64,000 nt of DNA from RPQJ01 sp963846315 (GCA_963846315.1 CAWJVM010000008.1:372001-436000), one strand, 5' to 3'. Positions 25,753 through 34,738 are shown, numbered from the stretch's first letter. Translations and numbers: made by a program. The notes: generated by a model not told the origin, from the sequence alone.

Positions 25753-27120
25753 GTGCACCACACACAGACCCTGCTTCGTGCCTTGCTTGCCACCCTGATT
25801 GCCGGCGTGGCAAGCGGTTCCGTCGGGGCGGCCGCTGCACCGCCCGCAGCCAACGCACCCGCGGCCGTCGACCCGCCGCAGACTATCGTCGTGGTGCACG
25901 CAGGGCGATTGCTCGATCGTCCCGGCAAGGCACCGCGCGGGCCGAGCACGATCGTGATCCGGGACGGTCGCATCAGTGAAGTGCGCGACGGCTTCGTCGA
26001 CGTTCCCGGCAGCCAGCGTGTCTTCGACCAGCGCACGCGGTTCGTGCTGCCGGGCCTGATCGACAGTCACGTGCACCTGGCATCGGACACCGGCGGGCAG
26101 CTCGGCCAGCTCGAGGACGTGCAGCTCACGGACGCCGCGATCGCGTTCAACGCACTCGTGAACGCGCATAAGACACTGCGGGCGGGTTTCACGACGGTTC
26201 GCAACCTTGGCGACAGCGACGGCGCGACGCTGGCGCTGCGGGACGCGATCCGTGCGGGAAAAGTGGTTGGTCCGAACATCGTCGACGCCGGGCGGTCGAT
26301 GTCGACGACGTCGGGGCACATGGATGCCGCACTCGGCTACCGCGAGGACTTGCGCGAAGCGTTGCATGCGCATGACAACCTGTGCGACGGCGTCGAGTCC
26401 TGCCGGCGTGCCGTGCGCACGCAGGTCGGCCGCGGCGTGGACGTGATCAAGATCGCAACGACCGGCGGCGTGAACAGCCAGGTCGGCGCGGGGCTCGGCC
26501 AGCAGATGTTTGACGACGAAGCGCGTGCGATCGTCGAGACCGCGAAGCTGTACGGCAAGAAGGTCGCGGTCCATGCCCACGGCGCCGATGGCATCAAGGT
26601 CGCGCTGCTGGCGGGCGTCGATTCCATCGAGCACGGCACGATGCTCGACGACGAAAGCATCGCGCTGATGGTGAAGTCGGGCACCTATTACGTGCCGACG
26701 CTGTCCACCGTGAACGGTTACATCGAGCGGCTGGCCACGAACCCGCAGGCGTACTCGCCGGCGGTGCGGGCGAAGGTCGAGTGGCGCATCAAGGTGACCG
26801 GCCAATCGTTGCAGAAAGCCGTGCCGAAGGGCGTCAAGATTGCGTTCGGGACCGATGCGGGCGTGAGCAAGCACGGCCGCAACGCCGACGAATTCGAGTT
26901 GATGGTCAAGTACGGCATGACGCCGGCCGCGGCGCTGCAGGCGGCCACCGTCAACGCGGCGGACTTGCTCGGCCTGCAGGCCGACGTGGGGACGCTCGAG
27001 CCCGGCAAACGCGCCGACCTCATCGCTGTCGATGGCGACCCGCTTGCCGACGTTACGGTGCTCAAGCGCATACCCTTCGTCTTGAAGGACGGCGTCGAGT
27101 TCAAGGACGGCCCGGGCTGA
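25753..27120 (+). CDS. Exported imidazolonepropionase-like amidohydrolase (prolidase-type)
   Basis: 455 residues. GTG 25753 opens a good signal peptide (LLRALLATLIAGVASGSVGA); an ATG at 25681 would add 24 unlikely residues. Metal-dependent hydrolase motifs are VLPGLIDSHVHLASD, AGFTTVRNLGD, DVIKIATTGGV with the carbamylated-Lys position, VHAHGADGIKVALLAGVDSI followed by EHG, and IAFGTDAG. Relatives include bacterial Xaa-Pro and Xaa-Arg dipeptidases, so peptide trimming in the periplasm is a fair guess. It has a paralogue 700 bases downstream, and ggt lies on the opposite side. Confidence 0.85.
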   Translation: MHHTQTLLRALLATLIAGVASGSVGAAAAPPAANAPAAVDPPQTIVVVHAGRLLDRPGKAPRGPSTIVIRDGRISEVRDGFVDVPGSQRVFDQRTRFVLPGLIDSHVHLASDTGGQLGQLEDVQLTDAAIAFNALVNAHKTLRAGFTTVRNLGDSDGATLALRDAIRAGKVVGPNIVDAGRSMSTTSGHMDAALGYREDLREALHAHDNLCDGVESCRRAVRTQVGRGVDVIKIATTGGVNSQVGAGLGQQMFDDEARAIVETAKLYGKKVAVHAHGADGIKVALLAGVDSIEHGTMLDDESIALMVKSGTYYVPTLSTVNGYIERLATNPQAYSPAVRAKVEWRIKVTGQSLQKAVPKGVKIAFGTDAGVSKHGRNADEFELMVKYGMTPAAALQAATVNAADLLGLQADVGTLEPGKRADLIAVDGDPLADVTVLKRIPFVLKDGVEFKDGPG

Positions 27121-27128
27121 CGGCGACC

Positions 27129-27764
27129 ATGCACCAGCAACCCCCTTCGTTCGTGCAAGCCCTGCCTTTTTCGGAGGCGTGCGAACGTAACAAGGGGCCG
27201 ATCCTCGAGGTGTTGCAGCGCTGGCTCGGCGACCAGGCGGGCGTGGTGCTCGAAATCGGTGCCGGCACGGGCCAGCAGGCGGTGTATTTTGCGCGCCACC
27301 TGCCGCACCTCAGCTGGCAGCCGACCGAGCGGCTCGAAAACCTGTCGGCGCTCACGGCACGCATCGAGGTGGAAGGCTCGTGCAATTTGCTGGCTCCGCT
27401 CGAACTCGACGTCGAGCAGGGCGCCTGGCCGAGCGACGCGGACAGCGTCGATGCCGTCTACACCGCCAACACGTTGCACATCGTGTCCTGGCAGCAGGTG
27501 CAGGCACTGTTCCGCGGCGTCGGCCGGGTGCTGCGCGATGATGGCTTGTTGATCGTCTACGGTCCGTTCCGATACGGCGGACAATTTACTTCACACAGCA
27601 ATTCGGTGTTTGATGCGGCGCTGCGAACACGCGACCCGTTGAGCGGCATCCGTGATTTCGAGGCGGTCGACACGCTGGCGGTGGCGCAAGGAATGCGACT
27701 GGTCGAAGACTGTGCCATGCCGGCCAACAACCAGACACTGCTCTGGCGGCGCTCCCGCAACTGA
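27129..27764 (+). CDS. DUF938 SAM-dependent methyltransferase-like protein
   Basis: 211 residues. It has the class I methyltransferase SAM-binding loop VVLEIGAGTGQQAVYFARHL, then WQPTERLENLSAL, and ANTLHIVSWQQVQALF, which are typical of the DUF938 family. FGPFRYGG-like and NNQTLLWRR endings also fit. The substrate is unknown. It begins eight bases after the preceding amidohydrolase and is followed 54 bases later by a second amidohydrolase, so the three look like one operon. Confidence 0.85.
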   Translation: MHQQPPSFVQALPFSEACERNKGPILEVLQRWLGDQAGVVLEIGAGTGQQAVYFARHLPHLSWQPTERLENLSALTARIEVEGSCNLLAPLELDVEQGAWPSDADSVDAVYTANTLHIVSWQQVQALFRGVGRVLRDDGLLIVYGPFRYGGQFTSHSNSVFDAALRTRDPLSGIRDFEAVDTLAVAQGMRLVEDCAMPANNQTLLWRRSRN

Positions 27765-27818
27765 ACCCGGAGTCGCCTTGCGACGTCCGCCCTCAACTTT
27801 GGACCAAGGAACAGACCC

Positions 27819-29141
27819 ATGCGTCAATCGAGCACTGCGCAGCTGGCGATCCCGGCGCTGCTGGCCATTCTCGGCATCGCGACCGTAAGCGCAGCCGGCG
27901 CGGCCACGCCGATGGCCCTGCAATGCGGCAACGTGTTCGATGCGAAGTCGGCGCGGCTGGTCGGCGAGCGCACGATCGTCACCGGTGCCGACGGACGCAT
28001 CCAGGCGGTGTTGCCGGGCAAGGTGACCGCGCCGGGGGCAACCGTCGTCGACCTGGCGGGCCAGACCTGCATGCCGGGCTGGATCGACCTGCACGTGCAC
28101 CTGGGGCAGGAATCGAACCCGAAGGCCTACGAGGAAGGCTTCCGTCTCGACGACATCGATTTCGGCTATCGCGCGCTCGTCTATGCCGACCGCACGCTGA
28201 AGGCGGGCTTCACCACGGTGCGTGACCTTGGTGGCACCATCACGCCGCACCTGCGCGACGCGATCAACCAAGGCTACACGCACGGCCCACGGATCTACGC
28301 CGCCGGTAAGTCGATTGCGACGACCGGTGGACACGCGGACCCGAGCAACGGCATCAATTCGGAGCTCGGGCACCTGCTCGGCCCGCCCGGGCCGACCGAC
28401 GGCGTCATCAACAGTGTCGACGACGCGCGGCAGGCTGTGCGCCAGCGCTACAAGGACGGCTCCGACGTGATCAAGATCACCGCGACGGCCGGCGTACTGA
28501 GCTATGCGAAGAACGGCGATGCGCCGCAGTTCACCGTCGACGAGGTAAAAGCCGTCGTCGATACCGCGAAGGATTACGGCTACAAGGTCGCGGCCCACGC
28601 GCACGGCAAGGAGGGCATCCGCCGGGCCGTCGAGGGCGGCGTGACGTCGATCGAGCACGGCACGTACATGGACGACGAGATCATGACGCTGATGAAGAAG
28701 CACGGCACGTGGTACGTGCCGACGATCTCGGCGGGCAAGTTCGTCGCGGAAAAGGCGAAGATCGACGGTTACTACCCCGAGATCATCCGGCCGAAGGCGG
28801 CGCGCATCGGCAGCCAGATCCAGGACACGTTTGCCAAAGCCTACAAGGCCGGGGTGAAGATCGGCTTCGGCACCGACCAGGGTGTCGCGCCGCACGGGCA
28901 GAACGCGAAGGAGTTCGGCTACATGGTCGAGGCAGGCATGCCGGCAGCGGAGGCCATCCAGGCCGCGACCTACAATGCGGCCGAAGTGCTGGGTGCAACG
29001 GACCTGGGGCAGCTCGCCCAGGGGTTCCATGCCGACGTGGTTGCCGTCCCCGGCAATCCGCTTGACGACATCGCGCTCACCAGCAAGGTGAGCTTCGTGA
29101 TGAAGGACGGCGCCGTCTATGTGGGCGGCGGCGCTCAATAG
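27819..29141 (+). CDS. Second exported amidohydrolase, paralogue of the gene at 25753
   Basis: 440 residues with a signal peptide (LAIPALLAILGIATVSAAGA). The same domain plan and motifs as its neighbour are present: MPGWIDLHVHLGQE, AGFTTVRDLGG, DVIKITATAGVLS, KVAAHAHGKEGIRRAVEGGV, SIEHG and IGFGTDQGVAPHGQN. This subgroup contains metal-dependent dipeptidases and organophosphorus-hydrolase-like enzymes. Two diverged copies around a methyltransferase suggest different specificity rather than redundancy. The stop overlaps the stop of the convergent malic enzyme gene by a few bases. Confidence 0.87.
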   Translation: MRQSSTAQLAIPALLAILGIATVSAAGAATPMALQCGNVFDAKSARLVGERTIVTGADGRIQAVLPGKVTAPGATVVDLAGQTCMPGWIDLHVHLGQESNPKAYEEGFRLDDIDFGYRALVYADRTLKAGFTTVRDLGGTITPHLRDAINQGYTHGPRIYAAGKSIATTGGHADPSNGINSELGHLLGPPGPTDGVINSVDDARQAVRQRYKDGSDVIKITATAGVLSYAKNGDAPQFTVDEVKAVVDTAKDYGYKVAAHAHGKEGIRRAVEGGVTSIEHGTYMDDEIMTLMKKHGTWYVPTISAGKFVAEKAKIDGYYPEIIRPKAARIGSQIQDTFAKAYKAGVKIGFGTDQGVAPHGQNAKEFGYMVEAGMPAAEAIQAATYNAAEVLGATDLGQLAQGFHADVVAVPGNPLDDIALTSKVSFVMKDGAVYVGGGAQ

Positions 29142-30783
29142 CGCGGGTCGTACATCTCCGCGCGGATGGCCTGCTCGATGTCCGCGGGCGGGTCGATCGA
29201 GGCGAGCCCGTCGCGCAGGGCGATCTCCGCGACATCGACGGCAATGCGTGCCGATACGTCGCGCACGGCGCTGAGCGGCGGGAACAGGCTGCCCTGGTCG
29301 AGGTCGGCCTGCGTCGTGCACCGCGCGAGCGTGCGCGCGGCGGCGAGGAACATCGTGTCGGTCACGCGTGTCGCGCCAACGACCACGAGCGCCAGGCCCA
29401 GTCCCGGGAAGATGTACGAATTGTTGCCTTGCCGCGGCACGAAATGCCGCCCGTCCGGCAACGTCACCGCGTCGAACGGACTGCCCGAGGCAAAGAGCGC
29501 GCGGCCATCCGACCAGGCGTAGGCCTGCTGTGCCGTGCACTCGGCCTTCGACGTCGGGTTCGACAGGGCGAAAATGATCGGACGTTGCGTTGATGCGCGA
29601 CATCTCGCGCACCACGTCTTCGTTGAACGTGCCCGGGCACCGCGCCTACGCCGATGATGGCCGTGGGACGCAGCGCTGTCACGGCGCCGATGAAGTCGTT
29701 CACCGGTGCATGCACGTGTGCGTATGGCCGCTTGTGCTCGGCGAGCTCGCCGCGGTTCGCCACCACCAGGCCTTTCGAATCGACCATCCAGCAGCGTCCG
29801 CGTGCGGCCGCTTCGTCGACTCCTTCTTCGACCATCGCGTTCACGAGCAGGTCGGAGATGCCCGTTGCCGCTTCGCCGGCGCCGAGGCACAGGAACGTCT
29901 GTTCCGACATCGCCTTGCCCGTCACGCGCAGCGCCGACAGGATGCCGGCGACGGCGACCGAGGCCGTTCCCTGGATGTCGTCATTGAAGCAGCTCACCCG
30001 GTCGCGGTAACGGCGCAGCAGGCGGAACGCGTTGTGATTCGCGAAGTCCTCGAACTGCACGATCACGCCGGGAAACACTTCCTGCGTGGCGTTGATGAAT
30101 TCCTCGACCAGCTCGTCGTAAGCGTCACCGGTGAGGCGGCGCTGGCGCAGGCCGAGGTACAGCGGGTCTTCGAGCAGGGACTCGTTGTTGGTGCCGACGT
30201 CGAACATGATCGGCAGGCACTTCCACGGGTGCAGGCCCGCGCAGGCCGTGTACAGCGAGAGCTTGCCGATGGGGATGCCCATGCCGTTCGCGCCGAGATC
30301 GCCGAGCCCCAGGATGCGCTCGCCGTCGGTGACGACGATCATCGCCGTCTCGCGGTGCGGCCAGTTGCGCATGACTTGCGAGATGCGCCCGCGATCGGCG
30401 GCCGTGATGAACAGCCCGCGCGGCCGCCGGTAGATGTGGCCGAACTGCTGGCACGCGAGGCCGACCGTCGGCGTGTAGATGATCGGCATCATCGTGTCGG
30501 CGTGGTCCATCACGACGCGGAAGAAAAGCGCCTCGTTGCGGTCGAGCAGGCTCGACAACATGATGTACTTCGACAACGGCGTCTTGAGCCGATCGAAGTT
30601 TTCGAGGACGCGTGCGAGTTGCTCGTCCTGGGTGGCCACGTGGGGTGGCAACAGGCCGCGCAGGCCGAGGACTTCGCGCTCCTGGTCGCTGAAGGCGGTG
30701 CCCTTGTTCAGCGTCGGGTCGCGCAGCAGCGCCGTCCCGCGCGGGTACCATTCGGGCATCGGAGGCAAGGAGCGTTTGGGCAT
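29135..30783 (-). pseudogene. maeA: NAD-dependent malic enzyme with two frameshifts
   Basis: Oxidative decarboxylation of malate to pyruvate. The first part is intact: MMPIIYTPTVGLACQQFGHI, then GLGDLGANGMGIPIGKLSLY, CFNDDIQGTASVAVAG and FLCLGAGEAATGISDLLV. After TAIIGVGAVPG near 29635 an extra G (CCCGGGCACG where CCCGGCACG is expected) shifts the frame. The segment TFNEDVVREMSRINA follows in the second frame. Near 29586 a second single-base gain moves to the third frame, RPIIFALSNPTSKAECTAQ, which runs to the normal end MYDPRY. Restored length is ~548 residues, near the usual 560. Both joints lie inside conserved sequence 50 bases apart, so sequencing error is as likely as real loss. Confidence 0.88.
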
Positions 30784-30866
30784 CGGCGTGTCCCTGGTTC
30801 AGACTGGCGCGATGCTAGAGGGCGCAGCGCGCCCGTCAACGCGGAAAAGTCCTTAGACCGAGCGCT

Positions 30867-31343
30867 TCAGGACGGGGCCTTCATCTGCGACTGGCAGTAG
30901 TTCGGCAGCCCGACCCGGTCGATCAGCTGCAGCTGCGTCTCGAGGAAGTCGATGTGTTCCTCCTCGGATTCGAGGATGTCCTCGAGCAGTTCGCGGCTGA
31001 CGTAGTCGCCGACCTTCTCGCAATGGACGATCGCGGCCTTGAGGTCCGGATGGGCGACCTGCTCGAGCTTGAGGTCGCAGTCGAGCACTTCACGCACGTC
31101 CTCGCCGATCATCAGCTTGCCGAGGCTCTGCAGGTTGGGCAGACCCTCGAGGAACAGGATCCGTTCGATGAGCTTGTCCGCATGCTTCATCTCGTCGATC
31201 GACTCGTGGTGCGAGTGGTCGCCGAGCTTGTCGAGGCCCCAGTTCTGCAGCATGCGCGCATGCAGGAAATACTGGTTGATCGCGGTCAGTTCGTTCTTGA
31301 GGATCTTGTTCAGGTGCGCAATGACTTCGACGTCGCCCTTCAT
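30867..31343 (-). CDS. bfr: Bacterioferritin
   Basis: Iron-storage haem ferritin forming 24-mers. 158 residues. Ferroxidase ligands E18, E51 and H54 and the haem ligand M52 are at the standard positions in NKILKNELTAINQYFLHARM and SIDEMKHADKLIERI; the second half carries LESEEEHIDFLETQLQLI. The start at 31343 matches the family N terminus MKGDVEVI; a longer frame to 31412 is not conserved. It is 38 bases downstream of bfd in the same direction and presumably shares its Fur-controlled promoter. Confidence 0.95.
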   Translation of the reverse strand: MKGDVEVIAHLNKILKNELTAINQYFLHARMLQNWGLDKLGDHSHHESIDEMKHADKLIERILFLEGLPNLQSLGKLMIGEDVREVLDCDLKLEQVAHPDLKAAIVHCEKVGDYVSRELLEDILESEEEHIDFLETQLQLIDRVGLPNYCQSQMKAPS

Positions 31344-31381
31344 GGCATCGGCTCCGGCAGCAGGCTTAGGGTGCGGGTGTG

Positions 31382-31612
31382 TCAGGAAGCCTGCGGGGTC
31401 GGGGCGCGACAATCAAGCGTCCGGGTCAGCGCCCTGGCAGGGGTCTGGGCACGCGCTTCGGTGCCGAGCATCTCGCGTGCGCAGGGCTCGCAGGCGCCAC
31501 AGCACGTTGCCACGCCGGTGCTCGACTGCAACTGCTCGAACGAGCGCGCGCCTTCGTGGATGGCCTGTTGCAGGCGAGTTTCCGAGATTCCGTGGCAGAG
31601 ACAGACGTACAT
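31382..31612 (-). CDS. bfd: Bacterioferritin-associated ferredoxin
   Basis: Small [2Fe-2S] protein that reduces Fe3+ inside bacterioferritin so that iron can be released. The four ligands Cys4, Cys6, Cys38 and Cys41 lie in MYVCLCHGIS and ATCCGACEPC, at the positions known for Pseudomonas Bfd; Cys37 and Cys44 are extra. 76 residues, with a C-terminal tail longer than usual after REMLG. GAGAGG precedes the ATG, and a sigma-70 promoter overlapping a Fur box lies directly upstream. Confidence 0.94.
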   Translation of the reverse strand: MYVCLCHGISETRLQQAIHEGARSFEQLQSSTGVATCCGACEPCAREMLGTEARAQTPARALTRTLDCRAPTPQAS

Positions 31613-31637
31613 GAACCGGCACCTCTCTCAGGCCTGC

Positions 31638-31666
31638 ATCCTAGGACAGGAGACACCTTAATGCAA
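31638..31666 (-). promoter_or_regulatory. bfd-bfr promoter
   Basis: On the minus strand TTGCAT (31666-31661) and TAGGAT (31643-31638) are 17 bases apart, correctly placed for a transcript beginning about 20 bases before the bfd ATG. The -35 box lies inside the Fur-like palindrome. Confidence 0.65.
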
Positions 31667-31678
31667 ATGATTCGCATT
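31660..31678. promoter_or_regulatory. Fur box
   Basis: AATGCAAATGATTCGCATT is a 19-bp near-palindrome (three mismatched pairs) close to the Fur consensus. It covers the -35 box of bfd, so iron-loaded Fur should repress bfd-bfr and iron limitation should induce iron release. Confidence 0.75.
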
Positions 31679-31798
31679 TAGGTAGTTTCCGTAGCTCGGG
31701 TACGGATCCCGCAGTCATGCCGGGCATGCTGGAGCGGCAGGGGTTGGGCACTAGCTTGGCGGACTCAGCGAGTGACTGCCGGACGCTAAACTACCCGA

Positions 31799-32143
31799 AT
31801 GAACGACCAGAGCCCCGGCTGGACTCCCGAATCTGGGGATGACGATCCCGACGACGACAAGCGCAAGTCCGCGCAGTCGTTGCAACGCGCTTTCATGGAT
31901 CGCGCGCGCCGTGCCGTCGAGCGCGAGCAGGAGCAAGGGCCGCGTCGGCTCGGCCAGCATCTCATCGCGCTGCTGGCGGCGTTCGGGCTGACCTTCGGCA
32001 TCGTCTACGTCTTCGATGCCTTCCTGAGCAGCATGCAGAAGGTCATGCGCATGATGGACGAGCAGGAAGAACGCCAGAAGCAGGACGAGGCGGAGCGAAA
32101 GAAGAAGGAACCGATGCCCGCTTACGTGGTGCCGTCGGACTGA
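31799..32143 (+). CDS. Single-span membrane protein of unknown function
   Basis: 114 residues. An acidic N terminus (GDDDPDDDKR) is followed by a basic stretch and one clear membrane segment (LGQHLIALLAAFGLTFGIVY), then a charged coiled-coil tail (MRMMDEQEERQKQDEAERKK). No family is recognised. The tail suggests a cytoplasmic or periplasmic oligomerisation arm. It is followed 63 bases later by the acyltransferase gene. Confidence 0.65.
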   Translation: MNDQSPGWTPESGDDDPDDDKRKSAQSLQRAFMDRARRAVEREQEQGPRRLGQHLIALLAAFGLTFGIVYVFDAFLSSMQKVMRMMDEQEERQKQDEAERKKKEPMPAYVVPSD

Positions 32144-32206
32144 CGCGCGGCGCGTCGACACCGGCTGTGCTACAACGCGGCACTTGATGCAACCTGACGG
32201 GCGGTA

Positions 32207-32779
32207 ATGCAGATCTTCCGCAAGGCCTGCCTGGGCCTGCTCCGGCTCTGTGGCTGGCGCACCTCGCTGACGTGGCCGCCGGAGCCGCGCGGCATGATCA
32301 TGGTCTATCCGCACACCTCCAACTGGGACTTCCCGATCGGGGTCCTGTTCAAGCTCGGTCACGCACTTCCGGCCCGCTGGATGGGCAAGGACCAGATGTT
32401 CCGCTGGCCGTTCCGGCGCCTGCTGCTCGCGATCGGTGGTTTGCCCATCAATCGCCGGGAACGCACCGGCTTCGTCGCGGCGATGGTCGAAGAAATGCGC
32501 AGGCGCGACTGGCTGTGGATTGCAGTGGCACCGGAAGGCACGCGTGCGCATGGCGACTACCTGAAGTCCGGCTTCTATCAGTTGGCGCTCGCAGCTGACG
32601 TTCCGATCGGCCTGGGCTACATCGACTATGGGCGCAAGCAGGTCGGCATCGACCGCTATGTGCGGATGACGGGCAACGAAGAGCAGGACCTGCAGGGGTT
32701 GCGTGATTTCTACGCGACGATCAAGCCCAGGAAACCCGCCAACGCGGGCGGCATCCGGTTTCGCCGACGCGAGTCCTAA
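32207..32779 (+). CDS. PlsC-like lysophospholipid acyltransferase
   Basis: 190 residues. Acyltransferase motif I is YPHTSNWDFPIG (H-x4-D) and motif III is APEGTRAHG; WMGKDQMFRWPFRRLLLAIG and GGLPINRRE fit blocks between them. The family moves an acyl group from acyl-ACP or acyl-CoA to lysophosphatidic acid or a related acceptor. This short form lacks the long N-terminal membrane region of true PlsC and resembles the stand-alone '1-acyl-sn-glycerol-3-phosphate acyltransferase' proteins. The acyl-ACP reductase-like gene begins 70 bases downstream. Confidence 0.82.
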   Translation: MQIFRKACLGLLRLCGWRTSLTWPPEPRGMIMVYPHTSNWDFPIGVLFKLGHALPARWMGKDQMFRWPFRRLLLAIGGLPINRRERTGFVAAMVEEMRRRDWLWIAVAPEGTRAHGDYLKSGFYQLALAADVPIGLGYIDYGRKQVGIDRYVRMTGNEEQDLQGLRDFYATIKPRKPANAGGIRFRRRES

Positions 32780-32849
32780 GGGGCATTACGAATGGGCGGC
32801 GTAGCACGGTCGCCCAACAATCAGGGTCCAGGGATCAGGGGGCCGCGGC

Positions 32850-34097
32850 GTGACCGCAACCAAGGCAAGTCCGGCGAGTGCAACCGATGACGCAAAGTGC
32901 GTCAACCGGTTCGCGTTCGTCCTGCATCCGCTGACCATCGACTACCTCGCGCAGCATCCGCGCTATCGCTGGACTCGTTACCTGCCCCGGGCGCTGGTCG
33001 AAGCGACCGCCGCGCACATGCCGGCCGCTCGAGTCGGTCGCGTCGAGGGCGGCGTCTCGCCGACCACGGGTCAGCGCGTCGCAGGCTTCATCTATGCGCT
33101 CGGCGCAACACCGCGCCAGATGCTGAGCCGTCCGCCCGAGTTCACCTATCGCAAGCTCGATCAAGCAATCCGTGACGCGGCCGCGCACGGCGCACAGATC
33201 GTGGGTCTCGGCGCGTTCACGAAAGTGGTCGGGGATGCGGGCGTTACCGTGGCACGGCGTGCCTCGATCCCGGTGACGACCGGCAACAGTCTCACGATTG
33301 CGGCGACGCTCGAGACCGCGAAGCTCACGGCGCGACGCATGGGGTGGCCTGACCTGTCGCACGCCAAGGCGATGGTCGTCGGCGCGACCGGTTCGATCGG
33401 TTCAGTGTGCTCGCGGCTGCTGGCGGCAGCCGTGCACGACGTGGTGCTGGTGTCGATTGAACCGGACCGGCTCACTGCGCTCCGGCAGAAGATACTGGAG
33501 GAGACGCCGGGTACACGCGTTGAAATCGACACGACGACGACGCGTTGGGTGGGTGACTGCGACTTGATCGTCACGGCAACCTCGGCGTTCGGGCAGCGCG
33601 TGCTCGACGTCAGCCAGTGCAGACCGGGTGCCGTCATCCTCGACGTGGCCTTGCCGCCGGACATTTCTGCCGAGGAAGCCGCGACACGACCGGACGTGCT
33701 GGTGGTCGAGAGCGGCGAGGTGCTGATTCCGGGTCCAGTGGATTTCAGCTTCGACATCGGGTTGCCGCCGGGCGTGGCCTATGCATGCCTCGCCGAAGCC
33801 GCGCTGCTGGCGATGGAAGGACGCTTCGAATCCTTCACGCTCGGGCGCGACGTGCACCCCGACAAGGTCAAGGAAATCTACCGGTTGTTCCGCAAGCACG
33901 GATTCCAGATCGCACCGCTGCGCACGTTCGGCGAGCCGCTGTCGGATGCCCTCGTGGCGGAAAAGAAAGCCCGCGCCGACGAGTTGCGCCGCGATCACGC
34001 CCTGTTGCAGCGGGTCAAGGCCGGCGCCGCCGCCCGCATCGCGAAGATTCCGCCTCGCGCGAAAGGCGTGACCGCACCGGCGACTCCGAAAGCCTGA
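32850..34097 (+). CDS. Acyl-ACP reductase (AAR)-like oxidoreductase
   Basis: 415 residues. It resembles cyanobacterial long-chain acyl-ACP reductase, which makes fatty aldehydes. HGAQIVGLGAFTKVV parallels the GLGGFTSI block, and PVTTGNSLTIAATLETAK parallels TTGNTHTAY. The NAD(P)-binding loop is AMVVGATGSIGSVCSRLLA. Cys313 in YACLAEAALLAMEGRFESFT aligns with the acyl-thioester Cys of AAR (Cys294 in Synechococcus elongatus). RKHGFQIAPL matches the AAR C terminus. N- and C-terminal extensions of about 20 and 40 residues are extra. GTG start with CAGGGGG upstream. No aldehyde-deformylating oxygenase gene is nearby, so an alkane product is not implied; aldehyde for wax or lipid synthesis is possible. 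Confidence 0.7.
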   Translation: MTATKASPASATDDAKCVNRFAFVLHPLTIDYLAQHPRYRWTRYLPRALVEATAAHMPAARVGRVEGGVSPTTGQRVAGFIYALGATPRQMLSRPPEFTYRKLDQAIRDAAAHGAQIVGLGAFTKVVGDAGVTVARRASIPVTTGNSLTIAATLETAKLTARRMGWPDLSHAKAMVVGATGSIGSVCSRLLAAAVHDVVLVSIEPDRLTALRQKILEETPGTRVEIDTTTTRWVGDCDLIVTATSAFGQRVLDVSQCRPGAVILDVALPPDISAEEAATRPDVLVVESGEVLIPGPVDFSFDIGLPPGVAYACLAEAALLAMEGRFESFTLGRDVHPDKVKEIYRLFRKHGFQIAPLRTFGEPLSDALVAEKKARADELRRDHALLQRVKAGAAARIAKIPPRAKGVTAPATPKA

Positions 34098-34171
34098 AGC
34101 GCGCGAAGGGATGGCGTGCCGCTCGCGGCCTGTGTATACGAATTACTCCAACTTCGAGGAAGCCCAGGTTC

Positions 34172-34696
34172 ATGCACCTATCGTTGTCGGTTCGGGTCGT
34201 CACGCTGATTGCGCTTGCGTTCAGCGCCGGGTGCGTCGGTGTGCCCGAGGGCATCGAGCCCGTCACCGGTTTCCAGGTCGAGCGCTACATGGGTCGCTGG
34301 TACGAGGTGGCCCGGCTCGATCACCGGTTCGAGCGCGGCATGGAACAGGTCACGGCCACCTACGAACTGCGGCCGGACGGCACGGTGTCCGTGCTGAACC
34401 GCGGCTACCGTACCGACAAGGGCGAGTGGGGCGAGGTCAACGGCAAAGCCAGGTTCCTCGGCCAGCCAGACGTGGCGGCGCTCAAGGTTTCGTTCTTCGG
34501 GCCGTTCTACGGCGGCTACAACGTCGTCGACCTCGATCCCGGCTACCAGCACGCGCTGATCGCAGGTCCGAACCGATCCTACCTGTGGATCTTGTCGCGC
34601 ACGCCGACACCGCCCGCGGCGGAGGTCGAGCGGCTCGTGGCGAAGGCGAAGGCACTCGGCTTCGACACCTCGCAGTTGATCTACGTGAAGCACTGA
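34172..34696 (+). CDS. blc: Bacterial lipocalin (Blc-like lipoprotein)
   Basis: 174 residues. Lipobox FSAGC near residue 20 marks an outer-membrane lipoprotein. Lipocalin motifs follow: YMGRWYEVARLDHRFERGM (G-x-W-Y-E), GYRTDKGEWGEVNGKARF, and YLWILSRTPTPP near the C terminus. Blc binds lysophospholipids or fatty acids and is often induced by envelope stress. AGGAAG precedes the ATG. The position after an acyltransferase and an acyl reductase supports a lipid role. Confidence 0.9.
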   Translation: MHLSLSVRVVTLIALAFSAGCVGVPEGIEPVTGFQVERYMGRWYEVARLDHRFERGMEQVTATYELRPDGTVSVLNRGYRTDKGEWGEVNGKARFLGQPDVAALKVSFFGPFYGGYNVVDLDPGYQHALIAGPNRSYLWILSRTPTPPAAEVERLVAKAKALGFDTSQLIYVKH

Positions 34697-34738
34697 CGTC
34701 GTAGCCCTCATTCACTCGCGCGAGAGGTCGTCCTGCCC

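Noticed and set aside
31661..31681. Tiny frame ATG CAA ATG ATT CGC ATT TAG inside the Fur box region
   Set aside because: Six codons made by the Fur palindrome itself; no reason to think it is translated.
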